Counted from the stretch's first letter, positions 26,241 through 35,411 are shown. The stretch: DNA of 64,000 nucleotides from Neorhizobium galegae (GCF_017877055.1 NZ_JAGIPG010000003.1:372001-436000), one strand, 5' to 3'. The notes: a model not told the origin generated them from the sequence alone. A program made the numbers and translations.

Positions 26241-27184
26241 ACGGCACACGCCTTCTCTTCTCCAAACCCTGGATCTGGTCTTTCGCGGCCACGATTACGG
26301 TCTGGATCGTCACCGTCCTCTTCACCGGCGGAGCAAGCTCGCTCGGTTTGTCGCAGGCGGCCCTTACATTCGCAGCCTTCTCCGTCATCGTCGGCCTCGG
26401 CCAGATGTTCGTCATCACGCTCGGCCCCGGCAATATCGACCTCTCCGTGCCCGCCACCATGACGCTTTCCGGCACGCTGGCGCTAAAGCTGATGGACGTG
26501 CAGGACGGCATGATCGTTGTCGGCCTGCTGGTTTCGATCCTGCTCGGCTTCGGGATCGGTATCGGCAACTACGTGCTTATCAAGCTGCTGCGCATTCCGC
26601 CGATCATCGCGACGCTGTCGATGAGCTTCATCATCCAGTCGACGGCGATCTGGACGAACCGCGGCCTGCGCATCAAGCCCCCGGAGATACTGGCGAGCTT
26701 CACCACGTCCAATCTGTTCGGTGTTCCCAATATCGCCATCGTCGCGCTCATCCTCTCGGTGATCGCCTGGGTCCTGCTCGAAAAGACAGTCTATGGTCGT
26801 TGGATCTCGGCGATCGGTCAAAGCACGTTTGCCGCTCGCATGACCGGGATTCCGGTCGATGGCACGCGGCTCGTCACCTACATCCTATGCGCCGTCCTCG
26901 CCTCGATCTGCGGCTACCTGCTTGCGAGCTTCTCCGGCGGCGCAGCACTCAATATGGGGTCCGAATACCTGCTCATGTCGATTGCCGTCGTCGTGATCGG
27001 CGGCACCGCAGTCGCGGGCGGCAATTCCAACATTCCGGGCATATGGGGCGCTTCGCTCTTCATGTTCCTTGTCGTGTCGATGCTCAACACCTATGGCTTC
27101 GGTGCCGGGTTCCGCCTCATCCTCACCGGCCTCATCATCATCGCCGTCATTCTCCTCGCCGGCGGCCGTCAATCCAGCCGATGA
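26237..27184 (+). CDS. Sugar ABC transporter permease (RbsC type), second
   Basis: The 315-residue membrane protein is a second ribose-type permease. FVITLGPGNIDLSVPATMT and VVIGGTAVAGGNSNIPGIWG are the family landmarks. Having two different permeases indicates a heterodimeric inner-membrane channel, as in several rhizobial sugar importers. The start overlaps the previous stop by four bases. Confidence 0.88.
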   Translation: MNGTRLLFSKPWIWSFAATITVWIVTVLFTGGASSLGLSQAALTFAAFSVIVGLGQMFVITLGPGNIDLSVPATMTLSGTLALKLMDVQDGMIVVGLLVSILLGFGIGIGNYVLIKLLRIPPIIATLSMSFIIQSTAIWTNRGLRIKPPEILASFTTSNLFGVPNIAIVALILSVIAWVLLEKTVYGRWISAIGQSTFAARMTGIPVDGTRLVTYILCAVLASICGYLLASFSGGAALNMGSEYLLMSIAVVVIGGTAVAGGNSNIPGIWGASLFMFLVVSMLNTYGFGAGFRLILTGLIIIAVILLAGGRQSSR

Positions 27185-27208
27185 ACAACTCCAATCGGAC
27201 ATATTCCC

Positions 27209-28126
27209 ATGCCGCAGAAAACCTCCATCTACGAGATTCACGACGAAGCCTTCCGGCAGTTGATCGTCGCCAGCGCGGCGCTCGAGGAACTCTATTCCGA
27301 CTGCCGCTGGGCCGAGGGACCGGTCTGGTTCGCGGACCTGAATTGCCTGATCTGGAGCGATATCCCAAACCAGCGCATGATGCGCTGGGCACCGGAGGGC
27401 GGTGTTTCGGTGTTCCGCTCGCCATCGAATTTCGTCAATGGCAATACCCGCGACCGACAGGGCCGGCTGATTTCCTGTGAGCACGGCGGCAGACGTGTGA
27501 CGCGGACCGAGGTCGACGGGTCGTTGACCATTCTGGCGGATCGCTACCAGGGCAAGCGCCTCAATTCACCCAACGACGTCGTTGTGCGCTCGGACGGCAG
27601 CGTCTGGTTCACCGATCCGACCTACGGCATCAAGTCCGACTACGAAGGTTACCGGGCCGAGCCGGAGCAGGATACACGTAACGTCTATCGCCTCGATCCG
27701 GTGAGCGGCGACCTTGAGGCGGTCGTCATCGATTTCGGACAACCGAATGGCCTTGCCTTTTCACCGGATGAAACAAAACTCTACGTTGCCGACTCCGCCT
27801 CCAGCCACGACATCAAGGCGCCACGGCACATCCGCGTGTTCGATGTCGTCGACGGCAAGCGTCTCGCCAATGACCGGATTTTCTGCAGTCTGGACAAGGG
27901 CCTGCCCGATGGTTTCCGCGTCGATGTGAAGGGAAATGTCTGGACGAGCGCCGGCGACGGCGTGCATTGCTTCTCGCCCGACGGAGCGCTGCTCGGCAAG
28001 ATCCTCGTGCCACAGACGGTCGCAAACCTCACCTTCGGCGGACCGCGCAAGAATCGGCTGTTCATTACCGCTACCAGATCGCTCTATTCCGTGTTCGTGG
28101 CGACTAACGGCGCGGCATTGGGCTAA
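27209..28126 (+). CDS. SMP-30/gluconolactonase family protein
   Basis: The 305-residue beta-propeller shows WAEGPVWF near the start with the metal-ligand Glu, NSPNDVVVRSDGSVWFTDPTYG in the middle and PNGLAFSPDETKLYVADS later. These match SMP-30/gluconolactonases, which open sugar lactones to sugar acids. No signal peptide is visible. It is the last gene of the sugar ABC operon, 24 bases after the permease, and suggests the imported sugar is oxidised to a lactone first. Confidence 0.87.
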   Translation: MPQKTSIYEIHDEAFRQLIVASAALEELYSDCRWAEGPVWFADLNCLIWSDIPNQRMMRWAPEGGVSVFRSPSNFVNGNTRDRQGRLISCEHGGRRVTRTEVDGSLTILADRYQGKRLNSPNDVVVRSDGSVWFTDPTYGIKSDYEGYRAEPEQDTRNVYRLDPVSGDLEAVVIDFGQPNGLAFSPDETKLYVADSASSHDIKAPRHIRVFDVVDGKRLANDRIFCSLDKGLPDGFRVDVKGNVWTSAGDGVHCFSPDGALLGKILVPQTVANLTFGGPRKNRLFITATRSLYSVFVATNGAALG

Positions 28127-28624
28127 TTGCGCCGCTCAGGAACGCGTTATGGGATTTTACGCCGACAGATCGTTGCGAATAGCTGTCCCTTTCCGGATGG
28201 TGGAGGGCGGCAGACGTCGACATGTGCATCAGCCACGGGCTCGTTTCGGGCGACGCCGGCCGCCAGCAGATCCGGGACCGGAAGAGGGAACGACGGCAGG
28301 TTCTGCAGGCATTCAAGGCGGCTAGGTGTCTCGGAGCTTTGTAGCTCACGTTACCACCATCGCCGGTGTCCTTGAAAACGCCGCGAGCTGATATCAGTGA
28401 TACCTTCGTTCTGCCGCCAACGCGACCTGCATGATCGGAGGCATAAAAAGCGATCTTAAGGGGAGGGACCTAAATCCAACCCGGCCACTTCTCAGGCGTG
28501 GCATCGTTCTTTGGTGTCTATTAGGAGATGGGAGAGGCCGGCGGCTGTCAATTGATGCGCCGGCGTCTCACTGGCTTCGCCTTTTGGGCTTGCCCCGTTT
28601 TGTTGTCTAGACGCGCATTGCCGA
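28127..28624. other. Intergenic region without a recognised gene
   Basis: About 500 bases between the lactonase stop and the cold-shock gene stop. Short frames occur on both strands but none shows family character. A near-perfect inverted repeat, GAGAGGCCGGCG (28532-28543) with CGCCGGCGTCTC (28558-28569, one mismatch), may end transcription in one or both directions. No T-run follows. Confidence 0.55.
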
Positions 28625-28828
28625 TTAAAGGGCGCTGACGTTTTCGGCTTTTGACTTTCCAGTTTTGCGGTCCTGGCCTAGCTCATAGCTTACCTTTTGT
28701 CCCTCTCTCAAAGATCCGCCTCGTTCCAGTGCAGAGACATGCACAAACACATCCGCTCCACCATTCTCGGGCGTGATGAAGCCAAACCCTTTGTCTTCGT
28801 TGAAAAATTTGACAGTACCGGTAGGCAT
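28625..28828 (-). CDS. CspA-family cold-shock protein
   Basis: The 67-residue protein is a single cold-shock domain. RNP1-like KGFGFITP and RNP2-like VFVHVSAL are present, with the opening TGTVKFFNEDKG. It binds single-stranded RNA or DNA and acts as an RNA chaperone. The ATG at 28828 has AGGAG 6 bases upstream; the open frame extends upstream without family resemblance. A related gene on the other strand is at 32951. Confidence 0.92.
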   Translation of the reverse strand: MPTGTVKFFNEDKGFGFITPENGGADVFVHVSALERGGSLREGQKVSYELGQDRKTGKSKAENVSAL

Positions 28829-28964
28829 GAAGGCTCCTGATGTTTGCACGGCCGTTGCCGCGACCGGGAGCCTATAGCTCATTCTCCTCGCTTTCAAGGC
28901 ATGCGGCACTTCGTTGTTACGTAAACGGACATTGTTGGAGTTTCTGGAGGTGCCGTGATAAGAG

Positions 28965-29273
28965 ATGGCCATGACCTTATCGACCGATCTTGATTGCCAG
29001 GCATGCGGTGCGTGTTGCTCCTTCTCCTCCGATTGGCCAAGATTCTCCATGGAAAGCGAAGCTGCCCTCGATCTGCTGCCGGCACGTTTCGTTGCTGCGG
29101 ACGAAGGAGGAATGCGTTGTGAAGGATCCCGCTGTTCTGCGTTGTCAGGGCAGGTCGGTGTCAGCACATCGTGCCTAGTCTACGATATCAGGCCTGACGT
29201 TTGCCGCGAATGCGTTCCGGGAGACGCTGCCTGCTCGATGGCGCGTGACGCTTTCGGGTTGAATTCTGCATAG
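28965..29273 (+). CDS. YkgJ-family cysteine-cluster protein
   Basis: The 102-residue protein has CQACGACCSFSSDW near the N-terminus and further cysteines in CEGSRCSALSGQ, SCLVYDIRPDVCRECVPGD and ACSMA. This pattern matches the small YkgJ-like proteins proposed to bind zinc or iron. The function is not established. A second ATG six bases downstream could be the start. Confidence 0.75.
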   Translation: MAMTLSTDLDCQACGACCSFSSDWPRFSMESEAALDLLPARFVAADEGGMRCEGSRCSALSGQVGVSTSCLVYDIRPDVCRECVPGDAACSMARDAFGLNSA

Positions 29274-29337
29274 AGTTCACTGACATTTCTGCACCGCCCC
29301 GGCATCCGGAGCGGCCGTGGAACCCCTAAAAGAGAGC

Positions 29338-29601
29338 TTACATCTGCGACATGTCATCCAGCAGGTTCTGCGCCAGTTCGCTGAGGGCGACTTCCGCTTC
29401 TTCCAGCGTCCAGCCGACGCTTTCGGCGCGTTTTGCAAGGCCGGCCAAAACGGGTGGCAGATCCCCGCCCGCCGTCGCCACGATATCGTCCGGCGTCAGT
29501 CCCTTCGCAAGCTGAAGAAAGACCTGCTCCAGGGCCTCCTGACAACCGATATCCCTGTCTGGATAAGGTTCGGAACTGCGCGGCCTGTTCAATACAATCA
29601 T
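29338..29601 (-). CDS. Small hypothetical protein
   Basis: The 87-residue acidic protein is predicted mostly helical: EALEQVFLQLAKGLTPDDIV, LPPVLAGLAKRAESVGWTL and ALSELAQNLLDDM. No known domain was recognised. It lies between the YkgJ gene and the groEL terminator region. Codon use looks like that of its neighbours. Confidence 0.55.
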   Translation of the reverse strand: MIVLNRPRSSEPYPDRDIGCQEALEQVFLQLAKGLTPDDIVATAGGDLPPVLAGLAKRAESVGWTLEEAEVALSELAQNLLDDMSQM

Positions 29602-29688
29602 TTGGCTCTCATCTTGCGCTGAACGGTTGGCAACGGCTGCGGCCCAGCCAAATTCGCTGCCACGAAACGCTGCCGCTGCATATCGGAC

Positions 29689-29716
29689 CGAAGGGCCCCG
29701 ATCGAACGGAGCCCTT
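29689..29716. terminator. Hairpin downstream of groEL
   Basis: GAAGGGC (29689-29695) pairs with GCCCTTC (29710-29716) across a 14-base loop, about 40 bases past the groEL stop on the minus strand. It lacks a strong T-run, so it is a weak terminator candidate. Confidence 0.35.
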
Positions 29717-29756
29717 CACCACCAACGGCTTATTCCGAGTTCCCGATTGAACCCGT

Positions 29757-31391
29757 TTACATCATGCCGCCCATGCCGCCCATGTCAGGCATGCCGCCGC
29801 CGGCGCCATCCTTCTTCGGCAGATCGGCAATCATGGCTTCCGTCGTCACCAGCAGGCCGGCAACCGAAGCTGCGTTCTGCAGGGCCGTGCGAACCACTTT
29901 GACCGGGTCGACGATGCCCATGGCGATCATGTCGCCATATTCAGACGTCTGGGCGTTATAGCCGTAGTTGTCGGTGTTGCTTTCCAGGATCTTGCCGACC
30001 ACGATCGAGCCTTCGTCGCCTGCATTTTCGGCGATCTGGCGAACCAGCGACTGCAGGGCCTTGCGGATGATGCTGATCCCGGCATTCTGATCGTCATTCT
30101 CGCCCTTGATGTCGAGAAGGATAGAGGCGCGAAGCAGGGCTGTGCCGCCGCCAGGCACGATGCCTTCTTCGACCGCTGCGCGCGTCGCGTTGAGAGCGTC
30201 GTCGATGCGGTCCTTCTTCTCCTTGACTTCGACTTCCGTCGAACCGCCGACGCGGATCACGGCAACGCCGCCGGCGAGCTTGGCAAGACGTTCCTGCAGC
30301 TTTTCGCGGTCATAGTCCGAAGTGGTTTCTTCGATCTGAGCTTTGATCTGGCCAACGCGGCCTTCGATGTCGGACTTGGTACCCGCGCCATCAACGACGG
30401 TGGTGTTCTCCTTGGTGATCGAGACCTTCTTGGTGCGGCCGAGCATGTCGAGCGTGACATTTTCGAGCTTGATGCCGAGGTCTTCCGAGATGACAGTGCC
30501 GCCGGTCAGGATGGCGATGTCTTCCAGCATGGCCTTGCGGCGGTCGCCGAAGCCCGGTGCCTTGACGGCAGCGATCTTGAGGCCGCCACGCAGTTTGTTG
30601 ACGACGAGCGTTGCAAGAGCTTCGCCTTCGACGTCTTCAGCGATGATCAGGAGCGGCTTGCCGGACTGGACGACGGCTTCGAGAACCGGGAGCATTGCCT
30701 GCAGGTTCGAGAGCTTCTTCTCGTGCAGCAGCACGTAGGCATCTTCCAGCTCGGCCACCATCTTTTCGGCATTGGTGACGAAATAGGGGCTGAGGTAACC
30801 GCGGTCGAACTGCATGCCTTCGACGACTTCGAGCTCGGTTTCGGCGGTCTTGGCTTCTTCAACCGTGATCACGCCCTCATTGCCAACCTTCTGCATCGCG
30901 TCGGCTATATACTGGCCTATTTCCTTCTCGCCATTGGCCGAGATTGTGCCGACCTGGGCAATCTCTTCGGATGTGTTGATCTTCTTGGCCTTGGCAAGCA
31001 GGTCCTTCACGACCGCGGTGACTGCAAGGTCGATACCGCGCTTCAGGTCCATCGGGTTCATGCCGGCTGCAACGGCCTTGCCGCCTTCGCGAACGATGGC
31101 CTGGGCGAGAACGGTCGCAGTCGTGGTGCCGTCGCCGGCAACGTCGTTGGTCTTCGACGCGACTTCGCGGACCATCTGGGCGCCCATGTTTTCGAACTTG
31201 TCGTCGAGCTCGATTTCCTTGGCGACGGCAACGCCGTCCTTAGTGATGCGCGGCGCGCCGTAGGATTTGTCGATCACCACGTTGCGGCCCTTCGGGCCGA
31301 GCGTTACCTTGACGGCGTCGGCGAGAATATCGACGCCGCGCAGCAGCTTCTCGCGTGCATCACGGCCGAATTTGATCTGTTTGGCAGACAT
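29757..31391 (-). CDS. groEL: Chaperonin GroEL (Hsp60)
   Basis: The 544-residue protein is full length and ends in the typical GGMGGMM tail. VTLGPKGRNVVIDKSYG, the ATP-site DGTTTATVLA and VVEGMQFDRGYLSPYF are all present. The natural start is MSAKQIKFG at 31391; the frame continues nine codons upstream. It lies 63 bases after groES in the same transcript, behind a CIRCE operator, so HrcA repression is expected. Rhizobia usually carry several groEL copies; which one this is cannot be told here. Confidence 0.97.
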   Translation of the reverse strand: MSAKQIKFGRDAREKLLRGVDILADAVKVTLGPKGRNVVIDKSYGAPRITKDGVAVAKEIELDDKFENMGAQMVREVASKTNDVAGDGTTTATVLAQAIVREGGKAVAAGMNPMDLKRGIDLAVTAVVKDLLAKAKKINTSEEIAQVGTISANGEKEIGQYIADAMQKVGNEGVITVEEAKTAETELEVVEGMQFDRGYLSPYFVTNAEKMVAELEDAYVLLHEKKLSNLQAMLPVLEAVVQSGKPLLIIAEDVEGEALATLVVNKLRGGLKIAAVKAPGFGDRRKAMLEDIAILTGGTVISEDLGIKLENVTLDMLGRTKKVSITKENTTVVDGAGTKSDIEGRVGQIKAQIEETTSDYDREKLQERLAKLAGGVAVIRVGGSTEVEVKEKKDRIDDALNATRAAVEEGIVPGGGTALLRASILLDIKGENDDQNAGISIIRKALQSLVRQIAENAGDEGSIVVGKILESNTDNYGYNAQTSEYGDMIAMGIVDPVKVVRTALQNAASVAGLLVTTEAMIADLPKKDGAGGGMPDMGGMGGMM

Positions 31392-31454
31392 GGAAAACTC
31401 CCGGGCCGTTGGCCCCATGGTCTCGTCAAAAGGAAATAAAGAAGCGGTCGAAGA

Positions 31455-31751
31455 TCAGGCGATGACGCCCATGACGTCTGCTTCCTTCATGATCAACAGG
31501 TCTTCGCCGTTGAACTTGATCTCGGTGCCGGACCACTTGCCGAACAGAATGCGGTCGCCTGCCTTGACGTCGAGAGGAACGATCTTGCCGTTCTCGTCGC
31601 GTGCGCCGGTGCCTACCGCGACAATCTCGCCTTCCTGCGGCTTTTCCTTGGCGGTATCGGGAATGATGATCCCGCCCTTGGTCTTGGCTTCAGCCTCGAT
31701 ACGGCGCACGACGACACGGTCGTGCAACGGCCGAAAAATGGTATTGTTCAT
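31455..31751 (-). CDS. groES: Co-chaperonin GroES (Hsp10)
   Basis: The 98-residue protein has FRPLHDRVVVRRIEAE, the mobile-loop region TKGGIIIPDTAKEKPQEG and the C-terminal GEDLLIMKEADVMGVI. The start at 31751 (MNNTIFRP) matches the family; ten upstream codons do not. It is the first gene of the groES-groEL operon and has CIRCE 55 bases upstream. Confidence 0.96.
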   Translation of the reverse strand: MNNTIFRPLHDRVVVRRIEAEAKTKGGIIIPDTAKEKPQEGEIVAVGTGARDENGKIVPLDVKAGDRILFGKWSGTEIKFNGEDLLIMKEADVMGVIA

Positions 31752-31805
31752 TTTGGGTTCCTGAGCGGGAGCGCAGCCCAATGGCGGGCTCCCGATGAGA
31801 TAATC

Positions 31806-31832
31806 TTAGCACTCTTGCGCTGAGAGTGCTAG
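31806..31832 (-). promoter_or_regulatory. CIRCE operator (HrcA site) upstream of groESL
   Basis: TTAGCACTC (31806-31814), a 9-base spacer and GAGTGCTAG (31824-31832) match the CIRCE consensus with a single end mismatch. It lies 55 bases upstream of the groES start and implies heat-shock control by HrcA. Confidence 0.92.
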
Positions 31833-31941
31833 CGCAATTCGTGCTCTGGTCGTGATCCGGCATCCGTGGCGACGTCACCTCTCTTAGCCGGAGGTACTGA
31901 CCGCTGGCATCGAGACCGCCAGCGGATCACTTGCCGCACGT

Positions 31942-32550
31942 TTAGCAGAAGCCGTTGAGCTTGAGGATCTTATGGGCTTCGATGGACGCCCGAAGCTGAT
32001 CCTCCGAGTTGCGCTCGCCATGGTTCGCATCCGGATGATGCATCTTGAGCCTCTGCTTGTAGCGGCTTCTGATCTCCTCCGGCGTAGCATCCGGCGAAAG
32101 GCCGAGCGTCTCGAAGGCCTTGGCTTCCAACACCTTGAGCTTACGTTGCTGGAGATTCGCCTTTGCCGCTTGGCGTTGTGCAGCGCTTTTACGTGCGTTC
32201 ATCGCCTTTGCAGAGCCGGAGCGGGCCATGGAGGGGAGCGGCATCTCCGATGCCTTGTTGATACCGGTGCCCCAGGTCGGGCGGCTGCCGCTTGCCGCTT
32301 CCCTCTGATAGCGCGCTATTAAAGGATCGGAGAGGTTTGGTGCAAAGTTATAACCCTTGCTGTACTCCTTTACATGCTCCGGACAGAACAGCAGGTAAAG
32401 GCCTTCGGCATCCCGCCCCACAGGAGCGCGATGAGCACCACCCTTTTCGCAACCGTCCCACTGGCATTTCGGATGGTTCGGTTCGTGGTGCGGAGCCGGT
32501 TTTTTGCGGGTCGACCGGAGGCCGACAAATATCTTTGAATCAGACGTCAT
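31942..32550 (-). CDS. J-domain protein with N-terminal Cys-rich segment
   Basis: The 202-residue protein ends in a J domain: ETLGLSPDATPEEIRSRYK with the HPD motif in KMHHPDANHG. The N-terminal half has CQWDGCEKGGAHRAP and LFCPEHVKEY, where cysteines and histidines could bind a metal. Such proteins stimulate DnaK-type chaperones. The J domain is at the C-terminus, unlike DnaJ itself. It lies upstream of groESL in the same orientation but with its own promoter region. Confidence 0.85.
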   Translation of the reverse strand: MTSDSKIFVGLRSTRKKPAPHHEPNHPKCQWDGCEKGGAHRAPVGRDAEGLYLLFCPEHVKEYSKGYNFAPNLSDPLIARYQREAASGSRPTWGTGINKASEMPLPSMARSGSAKAMNARKSAAQRQAAKANLQQRKLKVLEAKAFETLGLSPDATPEEIRSRYKQRLKMHHPDANHGERNSEDQLRASIEAHKILKLNGFC

Positions 32551-32950
32551 CGCGCCTTATATGGCGGTCCTGCACTTGCAGGCAAGGCGTATGGACAGGC
32601 CAACCGCAACACCAGTTCGCTGTCCCGATAGTCCGCACCCAGCCGAGCGGACTCAGCTCCCCTTTGAGAACCTTTTTCGGCAGGACGCGCTGCCGTCAGC
32701 TATGTTGACGTTGTCCCACTGCAACGCAATCCCCGTTGAGGGCTATTCAGACAACATGTCAAAACTAAAAGTTGACTTATCCGCAGACAGCCTCTATTGG
32801 TGGTTTATCGATCTTTTGCTTGCTGAACTTTGGTTGCCGCGCGATTAGCACCGCGCCTGACGAACTTCCCTTTCAAAATCAATCGCTATCACCATCCACA
32901 GGGCTTTGGCTCTGGGGTCACTCAATCTTGCTTTGAAAGGGTTCATCATC
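32551..32950. other. Long leader region of the second cold-shock gene
   Basis: About 400 bases without a clear gene. The last part is probably the 5' untranslated leader of the cold-shock mRNA, which is usually long in cspA-type genes. It contains a 10-bp inverted repeat that covers the ribosome-binding site (32868-32941). Confidence 0.55.
32868..32941 (+). promoter_or_regulatory. Inverted repeat that can sequester the csp ribosome-binding site
   Basis: CCCTTTCAAA at 32868-32877 is perfectly complementary to TTTGAAAGGG at 32932-32941. The second arm contains the GAAAGGG Shine-Dalgarno region, 9 bases before the ATG at 32951. This layout would allow temperature- or factor-dependent control of translation. 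Confidence 0.5.
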
Positions 32951-33160
32951 ATGACCACAGGCACAGTTAAATGGTTCAATTCCACCAAGGGCTTCGGCTT
33001 CATCCAGCCTGACAACGGCGGCGCTGATGCGTTCGTACACATTTCTGCCGTCGAGCGTGCCGGAATGCGGGAAATCGTCGAGGGCCAGAAGATCGGCTAC
33101 GAACTCGAACGCGACGCAAAGTCCGGTAAGATGTCGGCTTGCAACCTTCAGGCTGCCTAA
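32951..33160 (+). CDS. CspA-family cold-shock protein (second copy)
   Basis: The 69-residue cold-shock domain protein has TGTVKWFNSTKGFGFIQP and DAFVHISAVERAG, with a slightly extended loop (REIVEGQKIGYELE). It differs from the copy at 28625 in RNP regions and loop length. The ATG at 32951 has GAAAGGG upstream. A strong terminator follows at 33220. Confidence 0.93.
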   Translation: MTTGTVKWFNSTKGFGFIQPDNGGADAFVHISAVERAGMREIVEGQKIGYELERDAKSGKMSACNLQAA

Positions 33161-33219
33161 CCAGTAGCGGCTTCCGCTTTGACCACGGATGTACTGGCAC
33201 CGCTGGAAGCTGATTTTTT

Positions 33220-33250
33220 AAAGGCCGGACATCATGTCCGGCCTTTTTTC
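33220..33250 (+). terminator. Strong rho-independent terminator
   Basis: AAGGCCGGACAT pairs with ATGTCCGGCCTT around a 1-base gap, followed directly by TTTTTT. It ends the transcript of the cold-shock gene at 32951. Confidence 0.9.
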
Positions 33251-33280
33251 CATTCTGCAGATCTGCAAACAGGAACAACC

Positions 33281-33505
33281 ATGACGCACAGCAAGATTCG
33301 GCAGCAGGCCGAGGCGGCCTTCGACCAGGTTCAATCGCAGTTCTTCGCTCGCGACCACGCGGTCGAGGAACTCGATTACGTTGCGCAGGTACGGGAGGCG
33401 AAGACCCTGCGTCTTCGCGAAGCCCGCCTCGCTAGGGAAGAGCACGATCGTAATGCGGCTCTCGCCATCGCGCTCGCGAAGCGCGCGAAACAGAAACAAG
33501 TGTGA
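33281..33505 (+). CDS. Small hypothetical, helical protein
   Basis: The 74-residue protein is highly charged and predicted almost wholly helical (RQQAEAAFDQVQSQFFARDH, EAKTLRLREARLAREEHDRN). The ATG at 33281 has AGGAAC just upstream. No known domain was recognised. Confidence 0.6.
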   Translation: MTHSKIRQQAEAAFDQVQSQFFARDHAVEELDYVAQVREAKTLRLREARLAREEHDRNAALAIALAKRAKQKQV

Positions 33506-33619
33506 GCAACACCCTGACTGCGAGTAGCCCGCGGGACATCCCGACTGGGGACTGGAGTAGTTGCGCAGTGCGATCCAGCCTATGATCCTCGTCCGTTTCT
33601 TTCGGCCCGACTGGATACT

Positions 33620-33910
33620 ATGCTCATGGATGCTGGCCATCGTTGCCGAGGCGATATAGAAGCCGAATCCATCAACAGGCAGATCGCGATGGATGACTCG
33701 ATCAAGATAGACAATCGCGGCGACTTCGGGCTCTGGGCCATCGAAGTGGCCAAGCAGATCGTCAGCGAACAGGGCTTCGACCTGGCCAAAGCTTCGCGCG
33801 GCGGCACGGAGGACGAGGTACGCGTCGCCGGCAATGCGCTGGGGCAGGCGATCACCAATGCACTCATCGAGGTGTATGACGGTCTGCTCGAGGGAGTGCC
33901 TGAAGAATAG
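33620..33910 (+). CDS. Small hypothetical protein
   Basis: Up to 96 residues. The C-terminal part (FGLWAIEVAKQIVSEQGFDL, DEVRVAGNALGQAITNALIE) looks like real protein. The start is uncertain: ATGs at 33620, 33626 and 33689 are in frame, and GGCAG precedes the last. No known domain was recognised. Confidence 0.5.
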   Translation: MLMDAGHRCRGDIEAESINRQIAMDDSIKIDNRGDFGLWAIEVAKQIVSEQGFDLAKASRGGTEDEVRVAGNALGQAITNALIEVYDGLLEGVPEE

Positions 33911-34026
33911 GGCAGCGCCAAATCGGGGCGGGAAGACCGTGCGCGTCGCGGCGGGCCATATCCGTGGCTCCGGTCGGCAAGGGCGTCCGACGATCTTTGG
34001 CAGACGGGAAGCGACCGGGAAATTGA

Positions 34027-34055
34027 GGAAAGGCCGCCGCGGACGGCGCCCTTCC
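34027..34055 (-). terminator. Hairpin after dctA
   Basis: GGAAAGGCCGCCG and CGGCGCCCTTCC form a GC-rich stem about 22 bases past the dctA stop on the minus strand. A short T-rich patch follows in that direction. It is a reasonable but imperfect terminator. Confidence 0.45.
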
Positions 34056-34076
34056 GGTTGCGATGGAAGCGGGCGG

Positions 34077-35411
34077 CTATTCGGCGGGCTGGCCCGACGG
34101 TATCAACACCGCGTTTTCGGCGTCGATGCCACCTGCCATGGCGGCTGCGAACTGTGTCTGGTCCAGCTCTTTTTCCCAGCGGGCGACAACGATGGTCGCG
34201 ACCGCATTGCCGACTAGGTTGGTGAGCGCCCGGCATTCCGACATGAAGCGATCGATGCCGAGGATCAGCGCCATGCCGGCGACCGGCACGGATGGAACCA
34301 CCGAAAGCGTCGCCGCCAGGGTAATGAAGCCGGCTCCGGTAATGCCTGCAGCTCCCTTCGAACTCAGCATCGCGACGAGCAGCAGCAGGATCTGGTCGCC
34401 GAGCGTGATCGGCGTGTCCGTCGCCTGGGCGATGAAGAGTGCGGCAAGCGTCATGTAGATGTTCGTGCCGTCCAGATTGAAGGAATAGCCGGTCGGAATA
34501 ACCAAGCCGACCACCGAGCGCTTGCAGCCGGCGCGTTCCATCTTTGCCATCAGGCCAGGCAGTGCCGCTTCCGACGAAGAGGTGCCAAGCACAAGGAGCA
34601 GCTCTTCCTTGATGTAGCGAATGAGCGAGATGATCGAAAAGCCGTTGTAGCGCGCGACGGCACCGAGGACGACCAGAACGAAAAGGAGCGAGGTGAGATA
34701 GAATGTGCCGATCAGCATGGCGAGGTTGGCAATCGAACCGATGCCGTATTTGCCGATGGTAAAGGCCATGGCGCCGAAAGCGCCGATCGGGGCAGCCTTC
34801 ATCAGGATGGTCACGAGACGGAAGATCGGCGCGGTCAATGCCTGCAGGAAATCGAGAACCGGACGTCCGCGGTCGCCGACCATGCCAAGTGCGATGCCGA
34901 AGAGAACCGAAAAGAACAGAACCTGCAGGATATCACCCTGTGCAAAGGCGCCGACGATCGTGTCCGGTATGATGTTCATCAAAAAGCCGGTGATCGTGGC
35001 GTCATGCGCCTTCGCCGCATAGGTCGCCACCGCCTTGGCGTCGAGCGTGGCCGGATCTATGTGCATGCCGGCGCCGGGCTGGACGATGTTCGAGACGAGG
35101 AGGCCAACGGCGAGCGCGAGCGTCGAAAAGGCCAGGAAGTAGATCATCGCCTTTCCGGCGACACGCCCGACCTTCTGCAGGTCGGCCATGCCGGCGATAC
35201 CGGTTGCCACCGTCAGGAAGATCACCGGCGCGATAATCATCTTCACCAGCTTGATGAAGGCATCGCCGAGCGGCTTCAGCGAAGCGCCGACATCCGGGTA
35301 GGAATGACCAAGCAGGATGCCGGCGGCAATTGCCACGAGAACCTGAAAATAGAGATGACGGTAGAAAGGAAGCTTGCCGTGCGTCTGCACGTCGGAAATC
35401 GTTGCGTTCAT
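34077..35411 (-). CDS. dctA: C4-dicarboxylate transporter DctA
   Basis: The 444-residue protein belongs to the dicarboxylate/amino-acid:cation symporter family. SSEAALPGLMAKMERAGC carries the serine-rich hairpin, and IPTGYSFNLDGTNIYMTLA the NMDGT-like substrate/ion site. It imports succinate, fumarate and malate. The ATG at 35411 is chosen because GGAGG lies 5 bases upstream. It is divergent from dctBD and preceded by a sigma-54 promoter, the classical rhizobial arrangement. Confidence 0.96.
   Translation of the reverse strand: MNATISDVQTHGKLPFYRHLYFQVLVAIAAGILLGHSYPDVGASLKPLGDAFIKLVKMIIAPVIFLTVATGIAGMADLQKVGRVAGKAMIYFLAFSTLALAVGLLVSNIVQPGAGMHIDPATLDAKAVATYAAKAHDATITGFLMNIIPDTIVGAFAQGDILQVLFFSVLFGIALGMVGDRGRPVLDFLQALTAPIFRLVTILMKAAPIGAFGAMAFTIGKYGIGSIANLAMLIGTFYLTSLLFVLVVLGAVARYNGFSIISLIRYIKEELLLVLGTSSSEAALPGLMAKMERAGCKRSVVGLVIPTGYSFNLDGTNIYMTLAALFIAQATDTPITLGDQILLLLVAMLSSKGAAGITGAGFITLAATLSVVPSVPVAGMALILGIDRFMSECRALTNLVGNAVATIVVARWEKELDQTQFAAAMAGGIDAENAVLIPSGQPAE

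Noticed and set aside
26107..27480. A 457-codon plus-strand frame
   Set aside because: It is out of frame with the second permease and the gluconolactonase, both clearly real, and its Arg/His-rich sequence has no domain.
28104..28349. Possible small minus-strand gene
   Set aside because: No domain, no ribosome site and composition like noncoding sequence; noted only as part of the intergenic region.
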